Shown: positions 38,271 to 46,440, counted from the first letter of the stretch. The stretch is DNA of 64,000 bases from Streptomyces spinoverrucosus (GCF_006539505.1 NZ_BJND01000047.1:17396-81395), one strand, 5' to 3'. The notes: generated from the sequence alone by a model not told the origin. Program-made: numbers and translations.

Positions 38271-38760
38271 GTGATCAACGAATCGGCGCTGCTGGAGTCG
38301 AAGACCCTGCGCGACAGCGTGCTGGACCGCACCGACGTACTCGACAGGGTGAAGGCGCTGTCGCTACTGCCGGACGGGATGCATGTGACGACGGCGAGAC
38401 GAACTGACGGCCAGCAAGTACCGCGCATTGACAGGTACAGAACTGACCTCCTTCAAGGAGGTCAGTGGGATTCAGTCACGCTCCCGGTCCCTCGCGCGTA
38501 CACAGCCTGTGGAAAACCCAGCCCCCACTGACCCCACAGACGTCGTATCTCTCGACGACCGCATCGACCAGCGCATCGCCCACGTCCTCGGCAAGACGGT
38601 CGTGCCGATGTTCAACGCCCTGATCGAAACGTCGGGCGAGCACCGCAGGGAGCTGATCGCGCTCCGCGCAGGCGTCCAGCGCATCGAGCAACGGCTCCAC
38701 CAGCACCACGCCCGGCTGAAGCGGCTCGAAGGAGTACGGGACGACCACCGCCACCGCTGA
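38271..38760 (+). pseudogene. decayed gene of a Streptomyces DNA-binding/antirepressor-like family
   Basis: A GTG at 38271 begins a good N-terminus, VINESALLESKTLRDSVLDR followed by TDVLDRVKALSLLPDGMHVTT. The frame then goes out of register near 38385-38400. A different frame continues as RRRDELTASKYRALTGTELT, then SFKEVSGIQSRSRSLA, and runs to the stop at 38758-38760 with a helical C-terminus (IDQRIAHVLGKTVVPMFNAL). The helix-turn-helix part expected between the two pieces is missing, and a second block seems lost after SRSRSLA. I read this as a family of streptomycete regulators recognised from memory of its sequence, so the family label is tentative. The frame break is directly visible. 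Confidence 0.6.
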
Positions 38761-38791
38761 AGGTCCTGGAGTAGGCATGGCCTGACGCAAA

Positions 38792-38832
38792 GAGGCCCGA
38801 AGTCGCAAGAGAAGGTTGCGGCTTCGGGCCTC
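38792..38832. terminator. strong bidirectional terminator
   Basis: A 17-bp stem (38792-38808 with 38816-38832, one G-U pair) closes a seven-base loop. It stands between the decayed gene on the plus strand and the sortase operon ending on the minus strand. Confidence 0.85.
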
Positions 38833-38875
38833 CGCCATGTTAGGTGACTGCCCCTCCTAAAGAGGGCCAGTTAGC

Positions 38876-39625
38876 TCACCGCAACTCCTCCGGCACCGTC
38901 CGCTCCCCATCCACCTTCTCCACCCGCTCCAACTCCCCCCACACCACATACCGATACCGGCTGGTGAACACCGGCGTGCACGTCGTCAGCGTGATGTACT
39001 TGCCGGCCTTCTTCTTGCCGGACTCCTTGGGGATCGCGTCGAGGACCTTGACGTTGTACTTCGAGGTCTCGGGAAGGACGGCGTAGACCTTGTAGACGTA
39101 CCACTTGTCCTTCGTCTCGAAGACGATCGGGTCGCCCTTCTTCAGCTTGTGGATGTCGTGGAACTTCGCGCCGTGGCCGTCGCGGTGGGCCGCGAGCGAG
39201 AAGTTGCCGTCCTTGCCGCTGGTGGGGAGCGTCGCCTTGACGGGGTCGGTGTAGTAGCCGGCGACGCCGTCGTTGAGGAGCTCCGTCGACGTGCCCTTCT
39301 TGATCAGGATCTCGTCCTTGTTCATCGCGGGCACATGCAGGAAGCCGATGCCGTCCTTGGTGTCCAGCGCGCCGGGACCGGAGGACTCCGAAGTGGCCCA
39401 GTTGTCACGGACCTTGTCGCCCTCCTGGTCCGCCTTGCGGTCGGCGAGGACGTTCGTCCACCACAGCGAGTAGACGACGAACAGGCCGAGGACGAGGCCC
39501 GCGGTGATGAGGAGTTCACCGAAGACACTGACCGCCATGGCGATCGGGCCGGGTCCGCGGCGCCGTGGCTCGGGCGCCTCGGGGGCGGCGTCGGTGTGCT
39601 CTTCACGATCGGTGGTCGCTGCCAC
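38876..39625 (-). CDS. class E sortase
   Basis: The 249-aa protein has a Pro/Arg-rich N-terminus, one membrane segment at about 28-53, and a sortase domain with catalytic His147 (SLAAHRDGHG), Cys216 (TLTTCTPVF) and Arg225 (SRYRYVVWG). Class E sortases in Streptomyces cut LAxTG motifs and attach proteins such as long chaplins to the wall. No LAxTG substrate is seen in the window. The GTG at 39625 lies 13 bp after the preceding sortase gene. It is the last gene of the sortase-trpG cluster. Confidence 0.93.
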   Translation of the reverse strand: MAATTDREEHTDAAPEAPEPRRRGPGPIAMAVSVFGELLITAGLVLGLFVVYSLWWTNVLADRKADQEGDKVRDNWATSESSGPGALDTKDGIGFLHVPAMNKDEILIKKGTSTELLNDGVAGYYTDPVKATLPTSGKDGNFSLAAHRDGHGAKFHDIHKLKKGDPIVFETKDKWYVYKVYAVLPETSKYNVKVLDAIPKESGKKKAGKYITLTTCTPVFTSRYRYVVWGELERVEKVDGERTVPEELR

Positions 39626-39638
39626 GTGTCATCTGCCC

Positions 39639-40802
39639 TTAACTGACGAGCGCATCCGGCTTGCCCTTGCTGCGCGGCCGTTCCTCGACCATCTTGCCCC
39701 AGACGATCATCCGGTACTTGCTGGTGAACTCCGGCGTGCACGTCGTCAGGGTGATGTACCGGCCGGGCTCGGTGAACCCCGACCCCTTGGGGATCGGGTT
39801 GAGGACGCCCACGTTGCTCGGCGAGGTCACCGGCAGAATCGACGCCATGTCGTAGACGTAGTACATGTCCTGCGTCTCGACGACGATCGGATCGCCGGGC
39901 TGAAGCCTGTTGATGTACCGGAACGGCTCGCCGTGCGTGTTGCGGTGACCGGCGAGCCCGAAGTTGCCGGTCTTGGCGTCGGGCATCGCCGTCTTCAGCG
40001 CGCCCTCGGCGTAGTGACCGACCATGCCCCGGTCGAGCACCTTGTCGTTGCTGATGCCCTCGGCGATCGGCACGACCACGTCCAGCTTCGGGATGTGCAG
40101 CAACGCGAAGCCCTGCCCGGGCTGGAAGGCGCCGGGGTTGCGCTTGCCACTCGCCCAGTCGTTCTGGAGCTGGCTGGCCTCATTGCCGGCCTGCGCGTGC
40201 GCCCGCACGTTCGTCCACCACAGCTGGTAGGTGACGAAGAGGAGCATCAGCACGCCGGTGGTGATGAACACCTCGCCGATCAGCCGACTGGCGACGACCG
40301 CGGGGCTGGGCTTGCGGGCCCGTGCGAGCCGACGGGCCTCGACACGGGAGAGCGGACGGCGCTGGTCGTCGTCCTTCGACGGCTCGGCGGGCGGACCGGC
40401 GTGTGCACCATGGTCTCCGTGGCCCACGTGGCCCGCATGGCGCCGGTGGCGGCGCTTGGCGGCCTTTCTGCGGGCCGCACGGCCACCCGGGGTGGTCCCG
40501 GTGGCTCCATTGCCTGTTGTGGCCTCTGTGGCCCTTGTGGTCCCTGCGGTTCCTGTGCCTGCCGCGGCCCCCGCTGCCAGTGACTCACCCGGCGGAGCCG
40601 GAACCCGCAGGGCCATCGTCTCCTCGTCCACCGGGCCCCCGCCCAGCGGCGCCTCGCCCACCGCCGCGTCGTACGCCTGCTGCCCGTACCACTCCCCGAG
40701 CGCATCCGGCACCTCGTACGGCTGCCCGTACGAGGTGCCCTGGTCGCCGGCGTCGCCGTACCCGGCCGCGCCGGACTCGCGCTCGGGGCGCAGCGCGGTC
40801 AC
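39639..40802 (-). CDS. class E sortase with long cytoplasmic N-terminus
   Basis: The 387-aa protein has a roughly 175-residue N-terminal extension rich in Gly, Thr and His (for example RRHRRHAGHVGHGDHGAHAG). One membrane segment (VFITTGVLMLLFVTYQLWW) and a sortase domain follow, with His in GLAGHRNTHG, Cys in TLTTCTPEF and Arg in SKYRMIVWG. It is a paralogue of the next sortase downstream. The extension could bind metal or protein partners; this is speculation from its His-rich run. The GTG overlaps the trpG stop by four bases. Confidence 0.92.
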   Translation of the reverse strand: MTALRPERESGAAGYGDAGDQGTSYGQPYEVPDALGEWYGQQAYDAAVGEAPLGGGPVDEETMALRVPAPPGESLAAGAAAGTGTAGTTRATEATTGNGATGTTPGGRAARRKAAKRRHRRHAGHVGHGDHGAHAGPPAEPSKDDDQRRPLSRVEARRLARARKPSPAVVASRLIGEVFITTGVLMLLFVTYQLWWTNVRAHAQAGNEASQLQNDWASGKRNPGAFQPGQGFALLHIPKLDVVVPIAEGISNDKVLDRGMVGHYAEGALKTAMPDAKTGNFGLAGHRNTHGEPFRYINRLQPGDPIVVETQDMYYVYDMASILPVTSPSNVGVLNPIPKGSGFTEPGRYITLTTCTPEFTSKYRMIVWGKMVEERPRSKGKPDALVS

Positions 40803-41437
40803 GCCGTGGCCCTGCCCACCACCGGGGCGAGCCCCGCCGACCTCGCCACCGCACCCTCGTCGCCGCACTCCACCAGCCAGTTGGCCAGCATCCGATGACC
40901 GTGCTCGGTCAGCACCGACTCGGGATGGAACTGCACGCCTTCGACCGGGAGTTCGCGGTGCCGCAGGCCCATGATGATGCCGTCGTGCGTGCGCGCTGTG
41001 ACCTCCAGCTCGGCCGGCACGGTGGGCGGCTCGGCAGCCAGGGAATGGTAGCGGGTCGCCGTGAACGGCGAGGGCAGGCCCGCGAAGACGCCCTTGCCCT
41101 CGTGCTCGACCAGCGAGGTCTTGCCGTGCAGCAGCTCCGGCGCACGGTCCACGACACCGCCGTACGCCACCTGCATCGACTGCATGCCCAGGCAGACCCC
41201 GAAGACGGGCACCCCGGTGGCGGCGCAGTGCCGGACCATGTCGATACAGACGCCGGCCTGCTCGGGCGCACCGGGGCCGGGCGACAGCAGCACGCCGTCG
41301 AAACCGTCGTTGGCATGCGCGGTCGAGACCTCGTCGTTGCGCAGGACCTCGCACTCGGCGCCCAGCTGATACAGGTACTGGACCAGGTTGAAGACGAAAC
41401 TGTCGTAGTTGTCGACGACGAGAATGCGCGCGCTCAC
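40799..41437 (-). CDS. trpG: anthranilate/aminodeoxychorismate synthase glutaminase subunit
   Basis: The 212-aa class I amidotransferase has the oxyanion/nucleophile block FGVCLGMQSMQVAYGG with the catalytic Cys and the His-Glu pair in EGVQFHPESVLTEHG. It begins ILVVDNYDSFVFNLVQYL. It supplies ammonia to TrpE or PabB; sequence does not tell which. It lies between sortase genes yet overlaps both neighbours by four bases. In Mycobacterium tuberculosis trpG also sits beside pknB and DUF881, so this place is ancestral. Confidence 0.93.
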   Translation of the reverse strand: MSARILVVDNYDSFVFNLVQYLYQLGAECEVLRNDEVSTAHANDGFDGVLLSPGPGAPEQAGVCIDMVRHCAATGVPVFGVCLGMQSMQVAYGGVVDRAPELLHGKTSLVEHEGKGVFAGLPSPFTATRYHSLAAEPPTVPAELEVTARTHDGIIMGLRHRELPVEGVQFHPESVLTEHGHRMLANWLVECGDEGAVARSAGLAPVVGRATA

Positions 41438-41595
41438 TGGTTGTCCACCGTCACATCGTTGAAGGGCAGCAGCGGTTCGGCCCATGGGAAGACGTACTGG
41501 AACAGGACGTAGACCACGGCCAGGATCAGTACCAGTGAGATCAGCGCCTTGACCCACGCGTTCCCCGGCAGATGCCGCCAGATCCAGCCGTACAT
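41434..41595 (-). CDS. 53-aa single-pass membrane protein
   Basis: The product, beginning MYGWIWRHLPGNAWVKALIS, has one hydrophobic segment (ALISLVLILAVVYVLFQYVF) and a short tail with acidic residues. GAAGGG precedes the ATG and its stop overlaps the trpG GTG by four bases, so it is genuinely translated as part of the operon. No family function is known to me. Its position between two sortases suggests a membrane accessory role. Confidence 0.75.
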   Translation of the reverse strand: MYGWIWRHLPGNAWVKALISLVLILAVVYVLFQYVFPWAEPLLPFNDVTVDNQ

Positions 41596-41649
41596 GCCGT
41601 CCCTTCCGTCGCACCACGGCACCAGAAACTCACGCCGTACTGCACCAGA

Positions 41650-42342
41650 CTAACGGCGCAGGGCGGCTGGTTTCCCGGCCTCCACCGGCTGTGTGGAATC
41701 CAGATGCGCCCAGACGATGAGGCGGTGGCTGTGCCCCCACTCCGGTTCGCAGGTGGTCAGGGTCAGATAACGGCCCGCACGCGTGTACCCGGACTTACGT
41801 GGCAGCGGGTCGATCACCTCGACGTCCGTCGGCACGGTTTTGTACGGCCCCTTGTCGATCCGGTACGTGAACCAGGTCGTCCCGTCCGTCAACACCACCG
41901 CATCACCGGGCCGCAACCGCGGGAAATCCTTGAAGGGATCGCCGTACGTACGCCGGTGCCCGGCGACGGAGAAGTTGCCCTGCTGCCCCAGCTGCGCGGT
42001 ACCGGAATAGTGGCCGAGGCCCTTCTTCAGAGTGCCGGTGTCGGTGCCCTCGAGGACGGGCTTGTTCCACGTGAAACCAAGACGCGGGATATACATGATC
42101 GCGAAGGGCTTGCCGTTCTCGTACGGCGGCGGCTTCGGGGGCGCGACCGAGGCACCCGGGTCCGCGGTACCCGTCGGGCGCACGCCACCCTGGGCCCACT
42201 GCTCCTGGAGCCGGTCGATCTGGTCGCCCATGACGGAGTCGGCCTGCACGCCCGTCCAGAACAGCACGTAGACGACGAAAAGCACGATCACGGTGCCGAC
42301 GGTGATGCACAGTTCGCTGACGGTCCTGACGACTAAGCGCAC
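41650..42342 (-). CDS. class E sortase (third of the cluster)
   Basis: The 230-aa protein has an N-terminal membrane segment (VSELCITVGTVIVLFVVYVLFW) and a sortase domain with His in SVAGHRRTYG, Cys in TLTTCEPEW and Arg in HSHRLIVWA. It diverges from the other two around the active site (EPEW for TPEF). The GTG at 42342 follows AGGAG. An imperfect parS lies inside the coding sequence. It stands between DUF881 and the 53-aa membrane protein on the same strand. Confidence 0.92.
   Translation of the reverse strand: MRLVVRTVSELCITVGTVIVLFVVYVLFWTGVQADSVMGDQIDRLQEQWAQGGVRPTGTADPGASVAPPKPPPYENGKPFAIMYIPRLGFTWNKPVLEGTDTGTLKKGLGHYSGTAQLGQQGNFSVAGHRRTYGDPFKDFPRLRPGDAVVLTDGTTWFTYRIDKGPYKTVPTDVEVIDPLPRKSGYTRAGRYLTLTTCEPEWGHSHRLIVWAHLDSTQPVEAGKPAALRR
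42064..42077. promoter_or_regulatory. parS-like site with one mismatch
   Basis: GTTCCACGTGAAAC differs from the parS consensus at one base. It lies inside the third sortase gene, where it encodes part of FTWN. Streptomyces chromosomes carry some degenerate parS sites, so weak ParB binding is plausible. Confidence 0.55.
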
Positions 42343-42363
42343 CGGCGGCTCCTGAGAAGGCGC

Positions 42364-43143
42364 TCACTCCACGGGCTGGGCGTACCGCAGATCCACTGTG
42401 CCCGAGTAACCGGGCAGAGTCACCGTCCCGTCCTCCTCGACTTTCCAACCGAGCCCGTACACATTGACGTACACCATGTAGTTCTGGATCGCCGGAGACG
42501 CGGTCAGCGCCTGCTGGAGCTTCTCGGGATCACCAACCGCCGTGATCTTGTACGGCGGTGAGTAGACACGGCCCTGAAGGATCAGCGTGTTGCCGACGCA
42601 GCGCACGGCGCTGGTGGAGATCAACCGCTGGTCCATGACCTTGATTCCCTGGGCCCCACCCTGCCAGAGGGCGTTCACCACGGCCTGGAGGTCCTGCTGG
42701 TGGATGACCAGGTAGTCGGGCTGGGGCTCGGGGTACCCGGGGAGCTTGGCGGTGGCGTTCGGCGGGGCGTCGTCGAGAGTCACCGTGATCGCCTCGCCGG
42801 TGACCTTCTGGGTGCCGGCCTTCTTCTCCAGTGCGGCGAGCTTGTCGTCCTCCGCCTTGGTGCTGCCGTCGTCCCGCTCGGCCAGCGACTCGACGTCCTC
42901 ACGCAGGGCCGCGTTGGCCTCGTCCAGCTCGCCGTTGCTGCGGCTGCGCTCGTGGATCAGGTCCGAGAGCTTCAGCAAGGAGTCGTCCGTACGGATATTG
43001 GTGCCTTTGGCCGTATGGAAACTGGTGACGAAAATGAGACCCGCGAGAGCGAAGACGGCCACCGTGAGCAGCCGCACGGGCCGGAAGGCCCACCGGCGGC
43101 CGGCACTGGATCCCGCCCCGGGGGAGTCGGCAGAATTGCTCAA
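42364..43143 (-). CDS. DUF881 family protein
   Basis: The 259-aa protein has a membrane segment (LLTVAVFALAGLIFVTSF, about residues 25-42), a coiled coil (SLLKLSDLIHERSRSNGELD to the LAALEKK region), and a DUF881 domain with ITVTLDDAP, LVIHQQDLQAVVNALW and GAQGIKVMDQRLI. A counterpart, Rv0012, lies between crgA and trpG in M. tuberculosis. A TTG at 43143 is the apparent start, preceded by AAGGAG at longer than usual spacing. It diverges from crgA. Function is unknown but tied to division by context. Confidence 0.88.
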   Translation of the reverse strand: MSNSADSPGAGSSAGRRWAFRPVRLLTVAVFALAGLIFVTSFHTAKGTNIRTDDSLLKLSDLIHERSRSNGELDEANAALREDVESLAERDDGSTKAEDDKLAALEKKAGTQKVTGEAITVTLDDAPPNATAKLPGYPEPQPDYLVIHQQDLQAVVNALWQGGAQGIKVMDQRLISTSAVRCVGNTLILQGRVYSPPYKITAVGDPEKLQQALTASPAIQNYMVYVNVYGLGWKVEEDGTVTLPGYSGTVDLRYAQPVE

Positions 43144-43284
43144 CGTACCCTTATCTCCTTCGGCGCCACGGAAGCACTACGCTAACGGACGCCCGGGGGA
43201 GCGCTCAGTGTCCCCTTGTACGCTGCCCCGAGCCCGACCCAGTTCCCTGCGCGGCCACGCAGCGCATCGACAGGAGAGACCCTC

Positions 43285-43539
43285 GTGCCGAAGTCACGTA
43301 TCCGCAAGAAGGCCGACTACACGCCGCCGCCGTCGAAGCAGGCGACCAGCATCAAGCTGACCAACCGCGCCTGGGTCGCACCGGTCATGCTCGCCCTCTT
43401 CCTGATCGGTCTGGCCTGGATCGTCGTGTTTTACGTGACCAACAGTTCGCTGCCCATCGAATCCCTGGGCAACTGGAACATCGTGGTCGGCTTCGGCTTC
43501 ATCGCGGCCGGGTTCGGCGTCTCCACGCAGTGGAAGTAG
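43285..43539 (+). CDS. crgA: cell division protein CrgA
   Basis: The 84-aa protein has a basic N-terminus (VPKSRIRKKADYTPPP) and two membrane segments (WVAPVMLALFLIGLAWIVVFYV and NWNIVVGFGFIAAGFGVST), as in CrgA. In Streptomyces CrgA influences FtsZ-dependent septation in aerial hyphae; in mycobacteria it links divisome proteins and PBPs. The GTG follows AGGAGAG. It is divergent from DUF881 and immediately followed by the DnaA-box cluster. Confidence 0.94.
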   Translation: MPKSRIRKKADYTPPPSKQATSIKLTNRAWVAPVMLALFLIGLAWIVVFYVTNSSLPIESLGNWNIVVGFGFIAAGFGVSTQWK

Positions 43540-43599
43540 CCGGCCGAACGGCAAGCCACCGGGCGGTGAACCGAGTTCTGCCCATGGCTGTCCGCTGAG

Positions 43600-43831
43600 T
43601 TATCCACAGCCTGGTCCAATTTCCACACCTGACCTGGGGAAAAGACTACGATCTGTGGATAACCCATCGAGCGTTGACGCCGATACGACCGTCACAAGAA
43701 CCCTCGATACCTTGTTCGCCCCCTGTCTGACCAGCGGAAACGTGGGTCGATGACAGGGGGCACATGCGTTCCCGCACAGCGTGCACAAGATCCGCCACAC
43801 GCTGTGGACAACTCACGAGCTCAGTGGATAA
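43600..43831. promoter_or_regulatory. cluster of DnaA boxes outside oriC
   Basis: Within the 301-bp region between crgA and the rhomboid gene there are four DnaA boxes. TTATCCACA lies at 43600-43608 (plus) and 43654-43662 (minus), TTGTCCACA at 43803-43811 (minus), and TTATCCACT at 43823-43831 (minus); a weaker ATTTCCACA is at 43619-43627. oriC itself should lie beyond the right edge. Such clusters outside oriC (H69, H24, D78) have been described in S. coelicolor and limit replication initiation by binding DnaA. Confidence 0.8.
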
Positions 43832-43840
43832 CCCCTCGGC

Positions 43841-44728
43841 TCAGCTGAGCTGGGCCGTTCGCAGCAGCGTCACACCGACTACCACGGCCAGCATCAGCGC
43901 ACAGACGCCGTACTGCACCAGGGCGCGTCGCTCGCGCGGGGCGTGCACCATGGCGTAGCCGATCACCAGGCCGCCGACGAGGCCGCCGATGTGGGCTTGC
44001 CAGGAGATGTTGAACCCCGGGTTGAAGGTGAAGATCAGGTTGATCACCAGCAGGGCGATGACCGGCCGCATGTCGTAGTTGAGCCGGCGCATGAGGACGG
44101 CTGTCGCGCCGAACAGTCCGAAGATCGCGCCGGAGGCGCCGAGGGTGGCGGTGGTCGGCGGCGTCAGCAGATAGGCCAGTGCGCTGCCCGCCAGACCGGA
44201 GATGAGATAGAGCGCCAGGTAGCGGGCTCGGCCGAGGGCCGCTTCCAGGGGGCCGCCGAGCCACCACAGGCTCAGCATGTTGAAGCCGATGTGCCAGATC
44301 GCCTCGTGCGTGAACATCGAGGTGACGAGGCGGTACCACTCGCCCTCCGCCACCCCTTCCGTCGGCCCCCAGGGCGCCGGCGGCCACCCGCCGATCAACA
44401 CCAGGTCGCTCAGCACCGACGGGCGGATCTGGACCAGGAGGAACACCGCGAGGTTGAGCCCGACCAGGATCTTGGTGAGCAGCCGGGGGTCGGCGGTGAC
44501 CGTGCCGCCCGCGATGGTGCGGGGGCGTGAGGCGGTCGGTGCGTGGCCGGTGCCGACGGCGCCGCGGACGCATTCGGGGCACTGGAAGCCGACGGAGGCG
44601 CTGACCATGCATTCGGGGCAGATCGGGCGCTCGCAGCGGGTGCAGCGCACGCCGGTCTCGCGGCCGGGGTGGCGATAGCAGACGGGCGCGCTCTGCGCGT
44701 CCTGGTGACTGCCCTGCGCCTGGTCCAT
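43841..44728 (-). CDS. rhomboid family intramembrane serine protease
   Basis: The 295-aa protein has an N-terminal zinc-finger-like region with CYRHPGRETGVRCTRCERPICPECM spread over about residues 17-40, then six or seven membrane segments. The rhomboid Ser lies in LGASGAIFGLFGA and the His in ISWQAHIGGLVGG. It should cleave membrane proteins within the bilayer. A rhomboid (Rv0110) exists elsewhere in M. tuberculosis, so its place here is not universal. Its promoter region overlaps a terminator from the cyclophilin gene. Confidence 0.92.
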   Translation of the reverse strand: MDQAQGSHQDAQSAPVCYRHPGRETGVRCTRCERPICPECMVSASVGFQCPECVRGAVGTGHAPTASRPRTIAGGTVTADPRLLTKILVGLNLAVFLLVQIRPSVLSDLVLIGGWPPAPWGPTEGVAEGEWYRLVTSMFTHEAIWHIGFNMLSLWWLGGPLEAALGRARYLALYLISGLAGSALAYLLTPPTTATLGASGAIFGLFGATAVLMRRLNYDMRPVIALLVINLIFTFNPGFNISWQAHIGGLVGGLVIGYAMVHAPRERRALVQYGVCALMLAVVVGVTLLRTAQLS

Positions 44729-44756
44729 GCGGTCCCCTCAGTCGTCGTGGTACTCC

Positions 44757-44792
44757 AACGCCCCGCTCATCTTTACGGACGAGCGGGGCGTT
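44757..44792. terminator. terminator hairpin after the cyclophilin gene
   Basis: AACGCCCCGCTC (44757-44768) pairs with GAGCGGGGCGTT (44781-44792) across a 12-base loop. It stands between the end of the cyclophilin gene and the rhomboid start, both on the minus strand. Confidence 0.8.
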
Positions 44793-44838
44793 TGGTTCCC
44801 ACGGGGAGGTCTCGGACCCCGCTTGGGGCTTGCGGGGC

Positions 44839-45372
44839 TCAGGCCTCGCGGGACTCGACGACGACCGTCTCGATGACGACGTCGTTGAGCGGGCGGTCGG
44901 TGCGCGGGTTGGTCTGGGTGGTCGCGATGGAGTCCACGACCTTCTGGCTGGCCGCGTCGGTGACCTCGCCGAAGATGGTGTGCTTGCGGTTCAGCCATGC
45001 CGTCGGGGAGACGGTGATGAAGAACTGCGAGCCGTTGGTGCCCGGGCCGGCGTTCGCCATGGCCAGCAGGTACGGCTTGTCGAACCGCAGGTCCGGGTGG
45101 AACTCGTCGCCGAACTGGTAACCGGGGCCGCCCGTGCCGTTGCCCAGCGGGTCACCGCCCTGGATCATGAAGCCGCTGATGACCCGGTGGAAGACCGTGC
45201 CGTCGTACAGCTTGGCCGTGGACTTCTCACCCGTGGCGGGGTTGGTCCACTCACGCTCGCCCTTGGCGAGCTCGACGAAGTTCTTGACCGTGTTCGGCGC
45301 CTGGTTCGGGAACAGCCGAACCTGGATGTCGCCGTGGTTGGTCTTCAGGGTGGCGTAGAGCTGCTCAGCCAC
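44839..45372 (-). CDS. ppiA: cyclophilin-type peptidyl-prolyl cis-trans isomerase
   Basis: The 177-aa protein has the cyclophilin blocks FHRVISGFMIQGGDPLGNGTG (split at the catalytic FHR...Q region), MANAGPGTNGSQFFIT and WLNRKHTIFGEV. It catalyses proline isomerisation during folding in the cytoplasm; no signal peptide is seen. The GTG at 45372 follows GGAAGG. It corresponds in position to ppiA (Rv0009) near the mycobacterial origin. It diverges from the DUF5324 gene. Confidence 0.94.
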   Translation of the reverse strand: MAEQLYATLKTNHGDIQVRLFPNQAPNTVKNFVELAKGEREWTNPATGEKSTAKLYDGTVFHRVISGFMIQGGDPLGNGTGGPGYQFGDEFHPDLRFDKPYLLAMANAGPGTNGSQFFITVSPTAWLNRKHTIFGEVTDAASQKVVDSIATTQTNPRTDRPLNDVVIETVVVESREA

Positions 45373-45690
45373 GATCTGCCTTCCGTTGTCTTCCTGTGAC
45401 TCCACGATCCTCGCACGGTCCACGCGCGGCGTCGCCCGACGCCCACTGACAGGCGCGTTTCCGGGCGTATCGCTTGCGGAAATCCGGATGAGTCGTCCTG
45501 GGTCGCAGGCGCGGGGCGCCGATCCGTGGCATTGTCGACGACAGGCTCCTGTTGCCCCGTATTCATCCGCTGTTCCACCGCAATCGTGACCCGGATGCCC
45601 GCCCTCACATGCCGCATCGCTCTCTGGCAGGCATGATCCGTAAAAGGGTGGAAAGTCGAAATACCGTACGCCACCGAGGAGGAGGATCCC
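45373..45690. other. 318-bp divergent region, no gene seen
   Basis: The region separates the divergent cyclophilin and DUF5324 genes. It has no convincing open frame and no strong palindrome. It must hold promoters for both. GAGGAGGAGG stands just before the DUF5324 GTG, and TACCGT at about 45662 is a possible -10. Confidence 0.4.
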
Positions 45691-46425
45691 GTGACCCGCA
45701 TCGACAGCGTGCGCGCCGCGACCGGCTCGGCGAAGGACAGCGTGCTGCACGCCGCGGAAGTGGTGGCGCCCTACGCCGACACGGCCAAGGACCGGGCCGC
45801 GCACTACGCACACGAGGCACGCGTACGGCTCGCGCCCAAGGTGTCGCAGGCCACCGGGCAGGCCCGCGTCCAGTACGCGTCGCATCTCGCGCCGCGCCTG
45901 GAGCAGGCTCGCTACCAGGCCCGCACCCATGTGCCGCCGAAGGTCGACCACGCCGCCCACGAGGCCGCTGCCCGAGCCCAGGAGGCCGCTGCTCGCGCCC
46001 GCGAGGCCGCACGGCAGGCCGCTGATTACTCCCGGCCGAGGATCGAGCACGCCGTGGCCGTGGCCGGGCCCGTCAAGGACGAGGCCGCGGCTCGGGGCGC
46101 CGCCGTGCTGGCCGCGTTGCGTGGCCAGGTCTCGTCCGAGGAGATCCAGAAGCTCGTCCGTAAGCATGAGCGCCGGGCGAAGGCCGGCCGGGCCGTGAAG
46201 GTGCTGGCTGTCCTGGGCGTCCTCGCGGGCGGTGCCTTCGCCGCCTGGAAGTGGTGGGACAAGCAGGCCAACCCCGACTGGCTGGTCGAGCCTCCCGCCG
46301 CGACGGAGGTTCCCGAGTCCGGTCGGCTCACGTCGGTGGACGGCAGCGGTCAGTCCGTACTCGACCCCGAGGTGCAGGCCAAGGAGGCCGAGGAGGAGGC
46401 CGCGGACCGCGACGACCGCGACTGA
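45691..46425 (+). CDS. DUF5324 family protein, Ala-rich with membrane anchor
   Basis: The 244-aa protein is a long Ala/Arg/Glu-rich amphipathic helix region (about residues 10-165, with repeats such as HEAAARAQEAAARAREAARQ), one membrane segment (AVKVLAVLGVLAGGAFAAWKWW, about 170-191), and an acidic tail. This fits DUF5324 of streptomycetes. The apolipoprotein-like repeats suggest binding to membranes or to itself. GTG start after GAGGAGGAGG. Function is unknown. Confidence 0.85.
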   Translation: MTRIDSVRAATGSAKDSVLHAAEVVAPYADTAKDRAAHYAHEARVRLAPKVSQATGQARVQYASHLAPRLEQARYQARTHVPPKVDHAAHEAAARAQEAAARAREAARQAADYSRPRIEHAVAVAGPVKDEAAARGAAVLAALRGQVSSEEIQKLVRKHERRAKAGRAVKVLAVLGVLAGGAFAAWKWWDKQANPDWLVEPPAATEVPESGRLTSVDGSGQSVLDPEVQAKEAEEEAADRDDRD

Positions 46426-46440
46426 GGCCGGGCTACGCGA

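Noticed and set aside
38510..38520. TGTGGAAAA inside the decayed gene as a DnaA box
   Set aside because: It has one mismatch, is isolated, and lies in former coding sequence, so it is not convincing.
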